In this document: in pieces, positions 1 through 9,668 of the stretch
Numbering within the stretch: the stretch's first letter is position 1
How the letters are laid out: each line of letters begins with the position of its first letter
Assembly (NCBI GenBank): GCA_965203865.1
Contig: OZ241916.1
Location: 3,038,001-3,102,000, forward strand
Length of the DNA: 64,000 nucleotides
Direction of reading: 5' to 3'
Origin: G965200765 sp965203865
Lineage (GTDB): Bacteria; Pseudomonadota; Gammaproteobacteria; Arenicellales; JAJDZL01
Program-made: the position numbers and the translations under genes
The notes under the pieces: model-generated
Database searches by the model: none
What the model was told of the DNA's origin: nothing
Seen by the model: the letters and a program-made list of their open reading frames with translations, nothing else

Positions 1-1040
1 CTGTGCGAACGAACAGTTCCGTCAATCACATTGACTGTAAGCTTGCCAGAGTAGCTCGCTACAGTAGATTTTAACGATATTGCATTCAGTCTGTCGGAGG
101 ACCGGGGCTTTCCGCTACCGTCTCTGAAGATTTGCCCGTCGGAAACCCTGTCGAAGTACAAAGCACCCCCGGTAATAGTTGCTCCCCCTTGGACCGTAAT
201 CGTGTGGTCCAGGTTTTCACTAGATGGCGAAACAGCACTTCCGGCCAAAATATCCACAGCCGCTACCGCCGAATCATCTGAAGCACTGTAGGACTCGGGC
301 ATGTTGGCACTGTCTAACCGGTATCTGGGATATATGGGCGCGATATCTACGCCGTCTATCACATATTCCCGCTCGGTCACTCCCAGGCTTCTTCTGGTGG
401 CCCCCGCCTGAATAAACACATTGGTGTTTGTCGAGTCGTCAACATATTCATTGTTTGTTTTGGTACCTACATCGACACCGGCGTTAGTTCTCAATTTCCA
501 GTAAAATGTCCCCGTCGGGTCGGCATCGACTCTGCCTACCTCGGTAAAACACATTTTTCCCGAATTGCTGGCATGCGAGCAGGCACCTCTGGTGAACCTT
601 TTGGGAAGCCATAGCCGATTAGCAAGAGGATTCATCAAGTTATCGTACCGCGTGTCCCCTGAACCGACGCTGCCGTCGTTTTGAAGCAAGTAGCCGCTAT
701 AGTATTTCACCTCATCCCGAAGAGAGCTCGGAATATTACTCATCTCGTAGTGAACAGCACCTGGGCCGGCAACAGGAAACTGGTTGCCGTCAGCATCTTC
801 GGGCGTATAGGTTACTCCAGTATAAGTACTGCTGTCGCAAGTTATCACCCACTTTCCCTGTACAACATCTCCCTGACCAAACAACCGATAGCTTGCCCAG
901 TGGGAATTCCGCGAGTCTCTGCACTCGTTTCTGGACCAAGCATCCTCACTGTAAATCAGCGATTCGATGCACAGCAGAATTGCTACACATGCGCACAACG
1001 CGAAAACATTCAAATTTTTTCTTTCTCGGGAAATCGGCAT
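1..1040 (-). CDS. Unknown exported protein, 3' end beyond window edge
   Basis: An open frame runs from an ATG at 1040 to the left edge with no stop, giving at least 346 residues. The start has an AGGAGG-type ribosome site about 12 bases upstream. Residues about 12-30 form a hydrophobic segment (VFALCACVAILLCIESLIY), so the protein is probably exported or anchored at its N terminus. The mature part is rich in Ser, Thr, Gly, Asp and Asn, with several cysteines in the first 150 residues and beta-type repeats such as TVQGGATITGG, which suggests an extracellular or surface protein. I do not recognise the family. A poly-C tract lies about 170 bases upstream. Transcribed away from the yej operon's 3' end, so it is probably its own unit. 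Confidence 0.75.
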   Translation of the reverse strand, partial: MPISRERKNLNVFALCACVAILLCIESLIYSEDAWSRNECRDSRNSHWASYRLFGQGDVVQGKWVITCDSSTYTGVTYTPEDADGNQFPVAGPGAVHYEMSNIPSSLRDEVKYYSGYLLQNDGSVGSGDTRYDNLMNPLANRLWLPKRFTRGACSHASNSGKMCFTEVGRVDADPTGTFYWKLRTNAGVDVGTKTNNEYVDDSTNTNVFIQAGATRRSLGVTEREYVIDGVDIAPIYPRYRLDSANMPESYSASDDSAVAAVDILAGSAVSPSSENLDHTITVQGGATITGGALYFDRVSDGQIFRDGSGKPRSSDRLNAISLKSTVASYSGKLTVNVIDGTVRSH

Positions 1041-1495
1041 TTTCAATATCTTCCTCCTCTTCAACTATGTAGAACTCCTTTGGGCTTTATGGTTTTCCAT
1101 TGGAGATTCTTGAATGGTTAATGAACACAAGAAACAATTTCTATTCGCCTTGAGAATAATGAAATAATGAACCTTGCGAATATAGGTAAAAGGGTGAATA
1201 TATAAACTATACCCCCCCCCCCTGTCAATATTATTTTCTACTTGACAGTTTCATCATGTGTTTAATGGGAATCTTATATAAGGGTTGCTCACCGACATCT
1301 GCTCTATCAAGAGTGAAGCAGCACTCTGGCAATATGCGTTTGAAATTCTTGCCGAATCAGGCGTAATGAAGAACAACAGGCTACTGAGATGCTATTTGAA
1401 AAAAGCACGGAGAAATGCCAAGCGAAATTTTTGCTGGCATTGCACTGGCAAGGCAATCCAAAACTGGATTTTCAAGAAATAATTCGTAAACGAAT
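1041..1495. other. Intergenic region, no supported gene
   Basis: 455 bases between the unknown exported protein and the 3' end of yejF. It holds an 11-bp poly-C tract and AT-rich sequence around 1141-1270. A plus-strand frame at 1285-1482 starts with TTG and has no recognisable content. A TTGACA hexamer at about 1242 has no convincing -10 partner. I see nothing else. Confidence 0.5.
1212..1222. repeat. Homopolymeric C tract (11 bp)
   Basis: Eleven consecutive C residues (11 G on the strand of the exported protein) located 172-182 bases upstream of the ATG at 1040. Runs of this length slip during replication, and in pathogens they vary promoter spacing or reading frame of surface genes. Here it would lie in the promoter or leader region. 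The tract is seen; phase variation is inferred. Confidence 0.6.
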
Positions 1496-3133
1496 TTATG
1501 TCGTTACAAAGTCTTCTTGCTCCTTGCTAATCTCCAGTTCCAATGCAGCTGAAAGCAAGGCTTTCGTGTAAGGTTGTCCGGGATTATCGAATACCTGGTC
1601 AACACTGCCTTGCTCCACAACCTTGCCGGCGCGCAACACTACAACTGAACTGGACATTGCCCTGACAACCGCCAAATCGTGGCTAATAAACATGTACGCC
1701 AGCCCATGCGTTCGTTGCAGCTCCCGGAGTAGTTCAATAATTTGCGACTGCACAGAACGGTCGAGAGCCGATGTTGGCTCATCCAGAATCACAAGCTTGG
1801 GCTTCAGTATCATGGCGCGCGCAATTGCGATTCGCTGCCTTTGCCCCCCGGAGAATTCATGGGGATAGCGATAGCGGGTATTCGAATCCACTTCAACTTC
1901 TTCCAGCGCCTTGACAACCAGGTCCTCGCGCTGGTCTCCCGTCAAATCGGGCGTATGGACTCGCAGGCCTTCGGCAACAATTTCTGCGATTGTCATTCTA
2001 GGACTCAAGCTGCCGTAAGGGTCCTGAAAAACGATTTGCATGCTACGACGCAATTCTCTCAGTTGCTTTGATTTTTTGCCCTGAATATTCTTGCCGCAAA
2101 AGTGTATTTCCCCTTGGCTTGAAATCAATCGGAGAACAGCCAATGCAAGAGAGGTCTTTCCTGACCCGGACTCCCCAACCACGCCAACTGTTTCTCCTTC
2201 TCGAATCGAAATGCTGACTTCTTCCACCGCCTTGACATGGTCAACAGTTCGCCTCAGTATGCCGCGACGCACAGGAAACCAGACTCTTAAAGATTCAGTT
2301 TTCATGACGGTATCCGCATCCGGTGCAGGATCTCCCGACCTTCCGCTTGGTTCAGCATCCAGCAGCATCTTGGTGTACTCGTGCTTTGGCGATTCAAATA
2401 CTTCCCGGCTAGCGCCGCTTTCGACAAACTCTCCGTTTCGCATTACATGAATGGTATCCGCAAGCTTGCGTACAATGTTCAGATCATGGCTAATGAGCAA
2501 TAACGCCATTCCCAGCTGCTCCTGCAGATCTTTCAGCAATCGCAGTATCTGCGCCTGAATCGTGACATCCAATGCGGTGGTGGGCTCGTCAGCAATCAGC
2601 AGTCCCGGTTCGTTTGCCAGCGACATTGCAATCATTACGCGCTGTCGCTGCCCGCCGGACAACTGGTGCGGATAGGAGTGAAGCCTGTCTTCTGCATTTT
2701 GAATTTGCACCATGTTTAAAAGCTCAAGCGACTTCGCCTCCGCTTCTGCCCGGCTCATGCCTTTATGAATGATCAGGGTTTCACTAATCTGCCGTGCAAC
2801 ATTATGCAGAGGATTAAGCGATGTAAGGGGCTCCTGAAAAATCATGCTGATTTCGCTGCCGCGAATGTTCTGCAGAATTGACTGGTTCGCGCCAACCAGC
2901 TCTTGACCCATATACTGAATACTTCCCGATGGATGATACGCATTCGGATACGGAAGCAACTGCATGACTGACAATGCCGTAACGGATTTGCCGGACCCGC
3001 TCTCACCGACAATCGCCACGGTTTCGCCGCGACTGATTTTAAAGGAAACATTTTTCACAGCTTCAGATGTTTCAGCCATAGTCCGAAACGACACTGAAAG
3101 ATTATTTACGTCAAGCAGTGTTTTACCAGTCAC
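1496..3133 (-). CDS. yejF: ABC transporter ATP-binding protein, tandem ATPase (YejF type)
   Basis: 545 residues with two complete nucleotide-binding domains, each with Walker A (GESGSGKS near residue 43 and GESGSGKT near 320), the signature LSGGQRQR/FSGGQRQR and Walker B (LLIADEP, LVILDEP). This is the fused DppD/DppF-like layout of YejF, which energises import of oligopeptides and microcin C-like compounds from the inner face of the inner membrane. The start is GTG at 3133, overlapping the yejE stop by 4 bases (GTGA) with GGAGG just upstream, so translation is coupled. It is the last gene of yejABEF. Confidence 0.93.
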   Translation of the reverse strand: MTGKTLLDVNNLSVSFRTMAETSEAVKNVSFKISRGETVAIVGESGSGKSVTALSVMQLLPYPNAYHPSGSIQYMGQELVGANQSILQNIRGSEISMIFQEPLTSLNPLHNVARQISETLIIHKGMSRAEAEAKSLELLNMVQIQNAEDRLHSYPHQLSGGQRQRVMIAMSLANEPGLLIADEPTTALDVTIQAQILRLLKDLQEQLGMALLLISHDLNIVRKLADTIHVMRNGEFVESGASREVFESPKHEYTKMLLDAEPSGRSGDPAPDADTVMKTESLRVWFPVRRGILRRTVDHVKAVEEVSISIREGETVGVVGESGSGKTSLALAVLRLISSQGEIHFCGKNIQGKKSKQLRELRRSMQIVFQDPYGSLSPRMTIAEIVAEGLRVHTPDLTGDQREDLVVKALEEVEVDSNTRYRYPHEFSGGQRQRIAIARAMILKPKLVILDEPTSALDRSVQSQIIELLRELQRTHGLAYMFISHDLAVVRAMSSSVVVLRAGKVVEQGSVDQVFDNPGQPYTKALLSAALELEISKEQEDFVTT

Positions 3134-4221
3134 ATTGCCTCCCCTGTGCTGGATGTTCTCGGGTCAAACGCATCGCGCACTGCCTCCCCGATAAACATGA
3201 GCAAACTGAGCATGATCAGTATGACAAAGAAGCCTGTAAGTCCGAGCCAAGGTGCTTCCAGATTCGCCTTGCCTTGCTGCAGCAGTTCGCCGAGCGATGC
3301 TGAACCCGGCGGCAGTCCAATACCCAGAAAATCCAGCGATGTCAAAACCGTTACCGAGCCTGCCAATGTAAATGGCAGGAATGTCATGGTTGCTACCATG
3401 GCGTTTGGCAAAACATGCTGAAACATGATTCTGACATCACTGACTCCCAATGCGCGTGCCGCCCGGACATAATCGAAATTGCGGGCGCGAAGAAACTCGG
3501 CGCGTACAACACCGACAAACCCTATCCACGAGAATAGCAGCAACAATCCAAGCAACCACCAGAAATTGGGTTCCACTACGCTTGCAAGGATGATCAGCAG
3601 GTAAAGCGTCGGCATGCCTGCCCAAACCTCGATAAATCGCTGAAACAACAGATCCAGCCATCCTCCGAAATAACCCTGAACCGCTCCGGCAGCGACACCG
3701 ATAATCGCGCTGAACACCGTTAGCGTAAATCCAAACAGGACTGAAATTCTGAACCCGTAAAGCGTACGTGCGACAACATCTCTTGCCTGGTCGTCCGTAC
3801 CAAGCCAGTGTACCGAATCCGGCGGCGAAGGGGCCGGAGACGGCAGATTCCAGGCAACCGTTCTATGGTCGTAGCGAATTGGCGGCCACAATGCCCAGCC
3901 ATCATGCTCAATCAACTCTTGAACGTACGGGTCACTGTAGTCCGCTTCTGTTTCAAACAATCCTCCGAATGCCGTTTCAGGGTATTGCTTGAAAATTGGC
4001 AGATAGATCTCGCTGTTGTAGTAGATTAAAAACGGCTTGTCGTTGGCGATGAATTCGGCGAACATCGAAACTGCAAACAGAAACAAAAATATCCAAAGCG
4101 ACCAGTAGCCTCTGCGGTGTGCGCGAAACTTGTCAAGCCGGCGACGAGTTAACTGACTCACCTCGAATCCAAATAACTTTGGTTTCGGGGGGATTGCTGG
4201 TGTTTCCTGAAATGATTCCAT
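3130..4221 (-). CDS. yejE: ABC transporter permease, YejE type
   Basis: 363 residues. It starts with a soluble N-terminal stretch, then a transmembrane segment near residues 40-60, a periplasmic region of about 100 residues, and five further membrane helices with the BPD-transporter EAA-type loop (residues about 255-285, RAARALGVSDVRIMFQHVLPNA). The long periplasmic insert after helix 1 is typical of YejE compared with DppC/OppC. It pairs with YejB to form the membrane channel. The gene lies 2 bases after yejB and overlaps yejF by 4 bases. Confidence 0.92.
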   Translation of the reverse strand: MESFQETPAIPPKPKLFGFEVSQLTRRRLDKFRAHRRGYWSLWIFLFLFAVSMFAEFIANDKPFLIYYNSEIYLPIFKQYPETAFGGLFETEADYSDPYVQELIEHDGWALWPPIRYDHRTVAWNLPSPAPSPPDSVHWLGTDDQARDVVARTLYGFRISVLFGFTLTVFSAIIGVAAGAVQGYFGGWLDLLFQRFIEVWAGMPTLYLLIILASVVEPNFWWLLGLLLLFSWIGFVGVVRAEFLRARNFDYVRAARALGVSDVRIMFQHVLPNAMVATMTFLPFTLAGSVTVLTSLDFLGIGLPPGSASLGELLQQGKANLEAPWLGLTGFFVILIMLSLLMFIGEAVRDAFDPRTSSTGEAM

Positions 4222-4223
4222 TT

Positions 4224-5333
4224 TTAAAATTCGCGGGATTCAAAATCAATTCGCGGGTCCACAATTGTGTACATAACATCGCCAAGCAGGTTCATCAGGA
4301 GACCCAACAGCGAGAAGAAGTAAAGAGTGGCAAACATGATCGGATAGTCTCGTCGAAATGCCGCCTCGAATCCCAGCAGTCCAAGCCCGTCAAGCGAAAA
4401 AATAATTTCAATCAACAATGACCCGGTAAAAAGAATACTGACGAAAGCGCCTGGAAACCCGGCAATAACGATTAGCATTGCATTTCGAAACACATGGCCG
4501 TAGAGAACCCGCCGCTCTGTAACTCCTTTTGCTCGCGCCGTCATTACATACTGCTGGTTGATCTGGTCAAGAAAAGAGTTCTTTGTGAGCATTGCCAGAC
4601 CTGCGAATCCGCCGACTACCATAGCCAGTACAGGCAGAGCGATGTGCCAAAAATAGTCAAGCGCTTTGCCCGTCCAGGATAATTCGTCCCAGTTTTCAGA
4701 TGTTAGCCCGCTCAGGGGAAACCAGTCGAGATAGCTGCCGCCCGCGAAGATAACAAGCAAAAATACTGCAAACAGGAAACCCGGAATCGCTGTACCGATG
4801 ATCAATGCAACTGTAGTCCAGCCATCAAACGCAGAACCGTCCCGAACCGCTTTTACCACTCCGAGAGGAATTGAAATCAGATAAACAAGCAGGGTTGTCC
4901 AAAGGCCCAGTGAAATAGATACTGGCATTTTCTCCAGCACGACATCAGTTACCTTCTGGTCACGAAAAAAACTGTCTCCGAAGTCGAATACGATGTAGTT
5001 TTTGATGGTCTGGAGGAATCTTTCGTGCAACGGCTTGTCAAATCCGAATCGAACTTCCAGCTCCTTGATGAACTCAGGATCAAGCCCTTGCGCACCCCGG
5101 TAGCGGCTTGTACTGGTTGATAGCTGAGACGACCCGGAAGCGGACTGTTCAAGTACTTCTCCCGCCCCGGTGCGCGTAACTCTTTCCGTGAGGTCGCCGG
5201 TATTCGAAATTTCCGCAATGATTTGCTCAATGGGGCCACCCGGCGCAATGTGAATCACCACAAAATTGATCACCATGATTGCGAACAAGGTCGGAATCAT
5301 CAGTAAAATTCTACGTATGATATATGCGGTCAT
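4224..5333 (-). CDS. yejB: ABC transporter permease, YejB type
   Basis: 369 residues. The N-terminal signature AYIIRRILLMIPTLFAIMVI forms the first membrane helix, followed by a periplasmic stretch rich in Gly, Ser and Thr (residues 35-85) and five more helices. The EAA loop is visible near residues 270-300 (MTARAKGVTERRVLYGHVFRNA). The family is the DppB/OppB/YejB group of peptide permeases. The gene lies between yejA, 150 bases upstream, and yejE, 2 bases downstream. Confidence 0.92.
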   Translation of the reverse strand: MTAYIIRRILLMIPTLFAIMVINFVVIHIAPGGPIEQIIAEISNTGDLTERVTRTGAGEVLEQSASGSSQLSTSTSRYRGAQGLDPEFIKELEVRFGFDKPLHERFLQTIKNYIVFDFGDSFFRDQKVTDVVLEKMPVSISLGLWTTLLVYLISIPLGVVKAVRDGSAFDGWTTVALIIGTAIPGFLFAVFLLVIFAGGSYLDWFPLSGLTSENWDELSWTGKALDYFWHIALPVLAMVVGGFAGLAMLTKNSFLDQINQQYVMTARAKGVTERRVLYGHVFRNAMLIVIAGFPGAFVSILFTGSLLIEIIFSLDGLGLLGFEAAFRRDYPIMFATLYFFSLLGLLMNLLGDVMYTIVDPRIDFESREF

Positions 5334-5483
5334 AGTTAACTTACGTAGACGACATGCTGTTGCTTGCAGGGGCCAAACCTACATAACAAAACAGTTTATT
5401 TTCCTTCATTTTGCCAGTCTCCCGACCCCGGTCAAACCTAAAAATAGAATTGTTCGCCCTTCTGGCAAGGCAAGCATCCAGTG
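5334..5483. other. Gap between yejA and yejB
   Basis: 150 bases without a gene. A spacer of this length after a solute-binding protein gene often carries RNA structure that lowers expression of the permease genes relative to the binding protein. I see only weak inverted sequence here and no clear terminator. Confidence 0.3.
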
Positions 5484-7346
5484 CTAGTTCAAGTTACCAT
5501 AATTCTCCATCTTGTTGTCAAGTGCCTCGGCCTTCTCTGCATCAAACCACCATCTGCCAATCATTGTCCCTTGACGTACAGGTTTTTCAGGTCTTGAAAA
5601 TTTGTCCCAGTACAAAATTCGGTCACCTTTAATATGCCACTGGGGAATGACATAGTGTCCAGCCAGTAAAACTCGATCAAGCGCCCTTGTTCTGGCAACC
5701 AGGGATTCTCTTGTGGGTGCTTGAATAACCAGATCGATCAGCTGGTCAATAACCGGGTCCTTGATACCGCAATAGTTCCTTGAAGCTTCACGGTCCGCAG
5801 CTATGGAAGACCAGTAGTCCCGCTGCTCGTTGCCGGGGGAATTCGACTGTCCCCATCCGCTGACAATCATATCGAAATCAAAGCTCCTCACTCTATTGAT
5901 GTACTGAGTCTGGTCAACCAGTCGAATACTGGCATCGATTCCTAGTCGGGAAAGATTTTTCTGAAACGGCAATATAATTCTCTCAAATGCCGGCGACACG
6001 ATCAAAACTTCAATGCTCATTTTCTGGCCCGTTTCGCGATGCACAAGCTTCAGGTCCTGAACCACCCATCCAGCTTCTGCCAGCAGTTTTTGGGCCATTC
6101 TTAAATTTTCACGCGGGGCACCACTACCATCGGTTTGGGGAGCACTGTATGTTCGGTTGAATACTTCCGGTGGCAACTGACTTCGAAATCGCTCCAAAAT
6201 TTCCAGCTCCTCGCCGACTGGTTCACCTGTTGCGGCCAATTCGGTATTGGAAAAGAAACTTTCTGTTCGCGTGTACTGGCCATGAAGAAGATTGCGATTG
6301 GTCCATTCAAAATCAAAGGCATAGTCCAGTGCCTTGCGAACCAGCTTGTCCTGAAATATCGGCCTTCTCGTGTTCATTACAAAGGCCTGCATTCCGGTGG
6401 GTTGCTGATGCTTGACAAATTCTCGCTTGAGCCAGCCCTCTTCAACTGCAGGAACATTGTAGTCGGATGCCCATGCCTTCGCCTGGTTTTCACTTCTGAA
6501 GTCAATGTCTCCCGACTTCAGCGCGAGTCGAATTACGGTATCATCCCTGTAAAAGTCGGTTCGTATTTCATCAAAGTTGTTCAGCCCAACATTGACTGGA
6601 AGATTTACCCCCCAGTAGTCTTTGACTCTTTCCTGAACAATAAAGCGGCCAGGTTCAAAATCCTTGATTCGATAGGGGCCGCTGCCGAGCGGCGGTTCCA
6701 GCGTGGTTTTGGAAAAATCGCGCGTTTCCCAGTAGTGTTTCGGAAGTATCGGGATTTGCCCCACAATCAGGGGAAGCTCGCGATTTTCCGTTTCTCCAAA
6801 GGTAAACTTGACCTTTCTTTCCGTCAGCTTTTCAACATCCAGAACATCCTTGTAATAGAAACGGAAAAATCCTTGCCCTTTTGTCATTAGCGTGTCAAAC
6901 GACCACACAACATCTTCCGCGGTGATAGGTACTCCGTCATGCCAGCGCGCTTGCTCGCGGAGATTGAAGATCACCCAGGAACGATCTTCAGGAACTTCCA
7001 GCGACTCGGCGACCAGTCCGTATTCTGTGAAAGGCTCATCGGAACTGCTGGTCAAGAGTGTTTCAATTGAACCCGTACTCGCAGGATTTCCAAGATCGAT
7101 AAAAACATTGAAGCTATCGAATGTCCCTCTTCTTGCCAGCTTGAGGGTGCCGCCCTTGGGGGCGGTCGGATTCACATAGTCAAAGTATTTGAAGTCTGGT
7201 CCGTACTTTGGCACACCGTGCATTGCGATCGCATGGACAGCAGGCGCCGGCTGACCTGTCTGAGCAAAAACGAGACCTGAAAGCAGCATTGCAAGCATGC
7301 CTGCCACAAAGCTTGACCGCATAAATTTTTCGACAGATTTATTCAT
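5484..7346 (-). CDS. yejA: Extracellular solute-binding protein, family 5 (YejA type)
   Basis: 620 residues with a signal peptide (charged start, hydrophobic core at about 13-27, likely cleavage after FAQ). The motif HGVPKYGPDFKYFDYVNP and the SBP_bac_5 body (WHDGVPITAEDVVWSFDT near 135) identify the YejA subgroup, which is longer than DppA. It captures oligopeptides in the periplasm and delivers them to YejBE. It is the first gene of the four-gene importer and starts 93 bases after lutB on the same strand, so it may be read from the upstream run or have its own promoter. Confidence 0.93.
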   Translation of the reverse strand: MNKSVEKFMRSSFVAGMLAMLLSGLVFAQTGQPAPAVHAIAMHGVPKYGPDFKYFDYVNPTAPKGGTLKLARRGTFDSFNVFIDLGNPASTGSIETLLTSSSDEPFTEYGLVAESLEVPEDRSWVIFNLREQARWHDGVPITAEDVVWSFDTLMTKGQGFFRFYYKDVLDVEKLTERKVKFTFGETENRELPLIVGQIPILPKHYWETRDFSKTTLEPPLGSGPYRIKDFEPGRFIVQERVKDYWGVNLPVNVGLNNFDEIRTDFYRDDTVIRLALKSGDIDFRSENQAKAWASDYNVPAVEEGWLKREFVKHQQPTGMQAFVMNTRRPIFQDKLVRKALDYAFDFEWTNRNLLHGQYTRTESFFSNTELAATGEPVGEELEILERFRSQLPPEVFNRTYSAPQTDGSGAPRENLRMAQKLLAEAGWVVQDLKLVHRETGQKMSIEVLIVSPAFERIILPFQKNLSRLGIDASIRLVDQTQYINRVRSFDFDMIVSGWGQSNSPGNEQRDYWSSIAADREASRNYCGIKDPVIDQLIDLVIQAPTRESLVARTRALDRVLLAGHYVIPQWHIKGDRILYWDKFSRPEKPVRQGTMIGRWWFDAEKAEALDNKMENYGNLN

Positions 7347-7439
7347 TTTAAATTTGCAAATGTAAATATAAGTTTAGCAATTGATTGATTACGCGAACCT
7401 TTCCAAAAGATTACTCATTCGCAGTGTTCTTCCAAGCAT

Positions 7440-8855
7440 TCATGTGTCGCTGTCCTGCCATCGGCTAACAAATCCCCTTCCGGTAGGCGCCGGCAAGGAC
7501 CTGCTGTTTGTCCAGCTGCTTGCAAAAGGAAACCAGTCAAACGAACCTTTCGAACGACCAAGCCAGTAGAAGATTAACGACCACAATCCGACAACGAATC
7601 GATACAGTGCCGGATGCTGTGAAATAAATGACCATGATGCCAGCGCAATCCGTGATTTCATATCAATCAAACCTCGTTCGAAAATCTGCTTTCTTAGCGT
7701 TCTCAACAAGTGCGGCAACGGAATTCGAACTGGACAAACTTCCTCGCAACGGCCATTCAGTGTGCATGCATTTGGTAAATTTGCTGCATTTTGCAACCCC
7801 ACCAGCAATGGGGTCCAAACCGAGCCCATGGGACCGGGATACACCCAACCGTAAGCGTGGCCGCCAATTGACTGGTAAACCGGACAATGATTCATGCACG
7901 CTCCACAGCGAATGCACCGCAGCATTTCCCGAAACTCCCCCGCGAGCATCTCAGTTCTTCCGTTGTCCAGTAGCACAACGTGAAACTCCTCCGGACCATC
8001 CATTTCCTCCTCGCGTTTGGAGCCGCTGTACAAACTTGTGTAAGACGACATCTCCTGACCGGTGGCGCTTCTTCCCAGTAATCTCAGAAAAATTCCCAGA
8101 TCTTCGTATGAAGGAATCACTTTCTCTATTGAAGCCGTAACAATCTGTACTCGCGGCAGCGAACTGGACAAGTCTCCGTTTCCCTCGTTGGTAACAAGAA
8201 CATTGGCACCGGAATCCGCCACCAAAAAATTCGCACCGACTATCCCTGCATCTGCCCCGACAAATGCATCTCTCAATACAGTTCGCGCTTCATTGACAAT
8301 TTCAGCGACTCCTTCAACTCGCTCGGTCATGCCGTGCTTGGCATGATGCTCGTAGAACAGGTCGGTAATCTGCTTGCGTGTCTTATGAATTGCAGGGGCA
8401 ATAATGTGACTTGGAAATTCTCCCGCAATTTGAACAATGTATTCACCAAGATCTGTTTCGACAACTTCCATACCGTTTTCTTCCAGTGCCTGATTCAAAT
8501 CAATTTCCTCGCCAATCATGGACTTGCCCTTTGCAATGCGCTTGATTTGTGCGGCTTTGCATATTTCCAGAATTATCTCAACAGCTTGCTCGGAGGTGCT
8601 TGCCCAGTGTACATGCCCGCCTGCTTTCGCCACGTTTTGAGAATATTTTTCAAGATAGTGGTCAAGGTTCGACAAGACGTGGTTCTTGATGGAAACAGCC
8701 TGGTTTCGAAGCGTTTCAAATTCGGGCAATTCTTTTACTGCACTCGCTCTTTTTTCCACAAACCCGCCATGCGCTTTGCGCATGGCATCCTGCAGGTCAT
8801 TGTCCAGTAGTGCAGCTTTAGCCTTGGTTGTGAAACTTTGGGAGGTGACTTCCAT
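7440..8855 (-). CDS. lutB: Lactate utilisation iron-sulfur protein LutB
   Basis: 471 residues, the normal LutB length. The first ~300 residues form the LUD-type domain and the C-terminal part carries two cysteine clusters, CIRCGACMNHCP and CTLNGRCEEVCP, for 4Fe-4S centres. With LutA and LutC it oxidises L-lactate to pyruvate in the cytoplasm. The ATG directly follows the TAA of lutA (TAAATG, no spacer), so the two are coupled. No lutC-like frame is present on either side in this window. Confidence 0.92.
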   Translation of the reverse strand: MEVTSQSFTTKAKAALLDNDLQDAMRKAHGGFVEKRASAVKELPEFETLRNQAVSIKNHVLSNLDHYLEKYSQNVAKAGGHVHWASTSEQAVEIILEICKAAQIKRIAKGKSMIGEEIDLNQALEENGMEVVETDLGEYIVQIAGEFPSHIIAPAIHKTRKQITDLFYEHHAKHGMTERVEGVAEIVNEARTVLRDAFVGADAGIVGANFLVADSGANVLVTNEGNGDLSSSLPRVQIVTASIEKVIPSYEDLGIFLRLLGRSATGQEMSSYTSLYSGSKREEEMDGPEEFHVVLLDNGRTEMLAGEFREMLRCIRCGACMNHCPVYQSIGGHAYGWVYPGPMGSVWTPLLVGLQNAANLPNACTLNGRCEEVCPVRIPLPHLLRTLRKQIFERGLIDMKSRIALASWSFISQHPALYRFVVGLWSLIFYWLGRSKGSFDWFPFASSWTNSRSLPAPTGRGFVSRWQDSDT

Positions 8856-9632
8856 TTACTTTCCAGATGCGCCAATTGGGTTATTGCCACCTTGGTTGGC
8901 CAGAACCTCAGCAACATGAAAGACTTTCAGGTTGCTGCTTCCCCGACGAAGCGTACCTGCGATATTCATCAAGCACCCCAGGTCGCCGCCCAAAACAGTA
9001 TCCGCACCGCTGTCAATCAAATTGCCAGCTTTCGCACCTGCCATGGTCGCTGAAATTTCCGGGTACTTTACGCAAAACGTCCCGCCAAAGCCGCAGCAAT
9101 TGCCTGAGTCTTTCGATTCACTAAATCTCATTCCCTGCACTTGTCGAAGCAAGGCACGCGGCTGCCCCCTGATTCCAAGTTCTCTCAAGCCTGAGCAAGA
9201 GTCGTGATACGTACAATGACCATCATAGCTGGCATCAATTTTACATTCGGCGACGCTTGTCAAAAAGTCTGTAATCTCATATGCACGAGACGCAAGCAAC
9301 CGGCTTTGCTCCAGATCTTTCACTTCAGACTTGAACAACTCGGGATAGTGAATTTTTACAATCGAGATGCAGGAGCCGGAAGGTGCGACAATGTAATCAT
9401 ACTTTTTAAAAGTCTTCAGAAACCTCCTTGCGATTTTACGCGCTGCTGAATGGGAGCCGCTATTGAGCAGCGGTTGTCCGCAGCAAGTCTGCGACTTGGG
9501 GACCTCAAGTTCAAAGCCGGCATTACGAATCAACCTGGCGGTTGCAAACCCGACTTCCGGCCTGAAAAGATCAACCAGGCAAGTCGCGAACAAACCAACT
9601 TTTTTTCTTGCTCTGCTGGCCGTGTTCACCAT
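8856..9632 (-). CDS. lutA: Lactate utilisation protein LutA (CCG-domain)
   Basis: 258 residues with two cysteine-rich CCG domains: CCGQPLLNSG near residue 49 and CCGFGGTFCVKYPEIS near 185. This is the glycolate oxidase iron-sulfur subunit fold used by LutA. It works with LutB in lactate oxidation. The gene lies 36 bases after dctM in the same direction, which ties lactate oxidation to the TRAP carrier upstream. No strong ribosome site is visible before the ATG at 9632. Confidence 0.92.
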   Translation of the reverse strand: MVNTASRARKKVGLFATCLVDLFRPEVGFATARLIRNAGFELEVPKSQTCCGQPLLNSGSHSAARKIARRFLKTFKKYDYIVAPSGSCISIVKIHYPELFKSEVKDLEQSRLLASRAYEITDFLTSVAECKIDASYDGHCTYHDSCSGLRELGIRGQPRALLRQVQGMRFSESKDSGNCCGFGGTFCVKYPEISATMAGAKAGNLIDSGADTVLGGDLGCLMNIAGTLRRGSSNLKVFHVAEVLANQGGNNPIGASGK

Positions 9633-9668
9633 TGAACTTGTGCTTTGCTTGGTACCGGTTGCAAGAAA

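Noticed and set aside
1285..1482. Plus-strand 65-codon frame
   Set aside because: TTG start, no ribosome site, no recognisable motif, lies in the gap after yejF.
6135..6890. 251-codon plus-strand frame
   Set aside because: Entirely antisense to yejA, whose family match is clear; no motifs of its own.
8334..8810. 158-codon plus-strand frame
   Set aside because: Antisense shadow of lutB.
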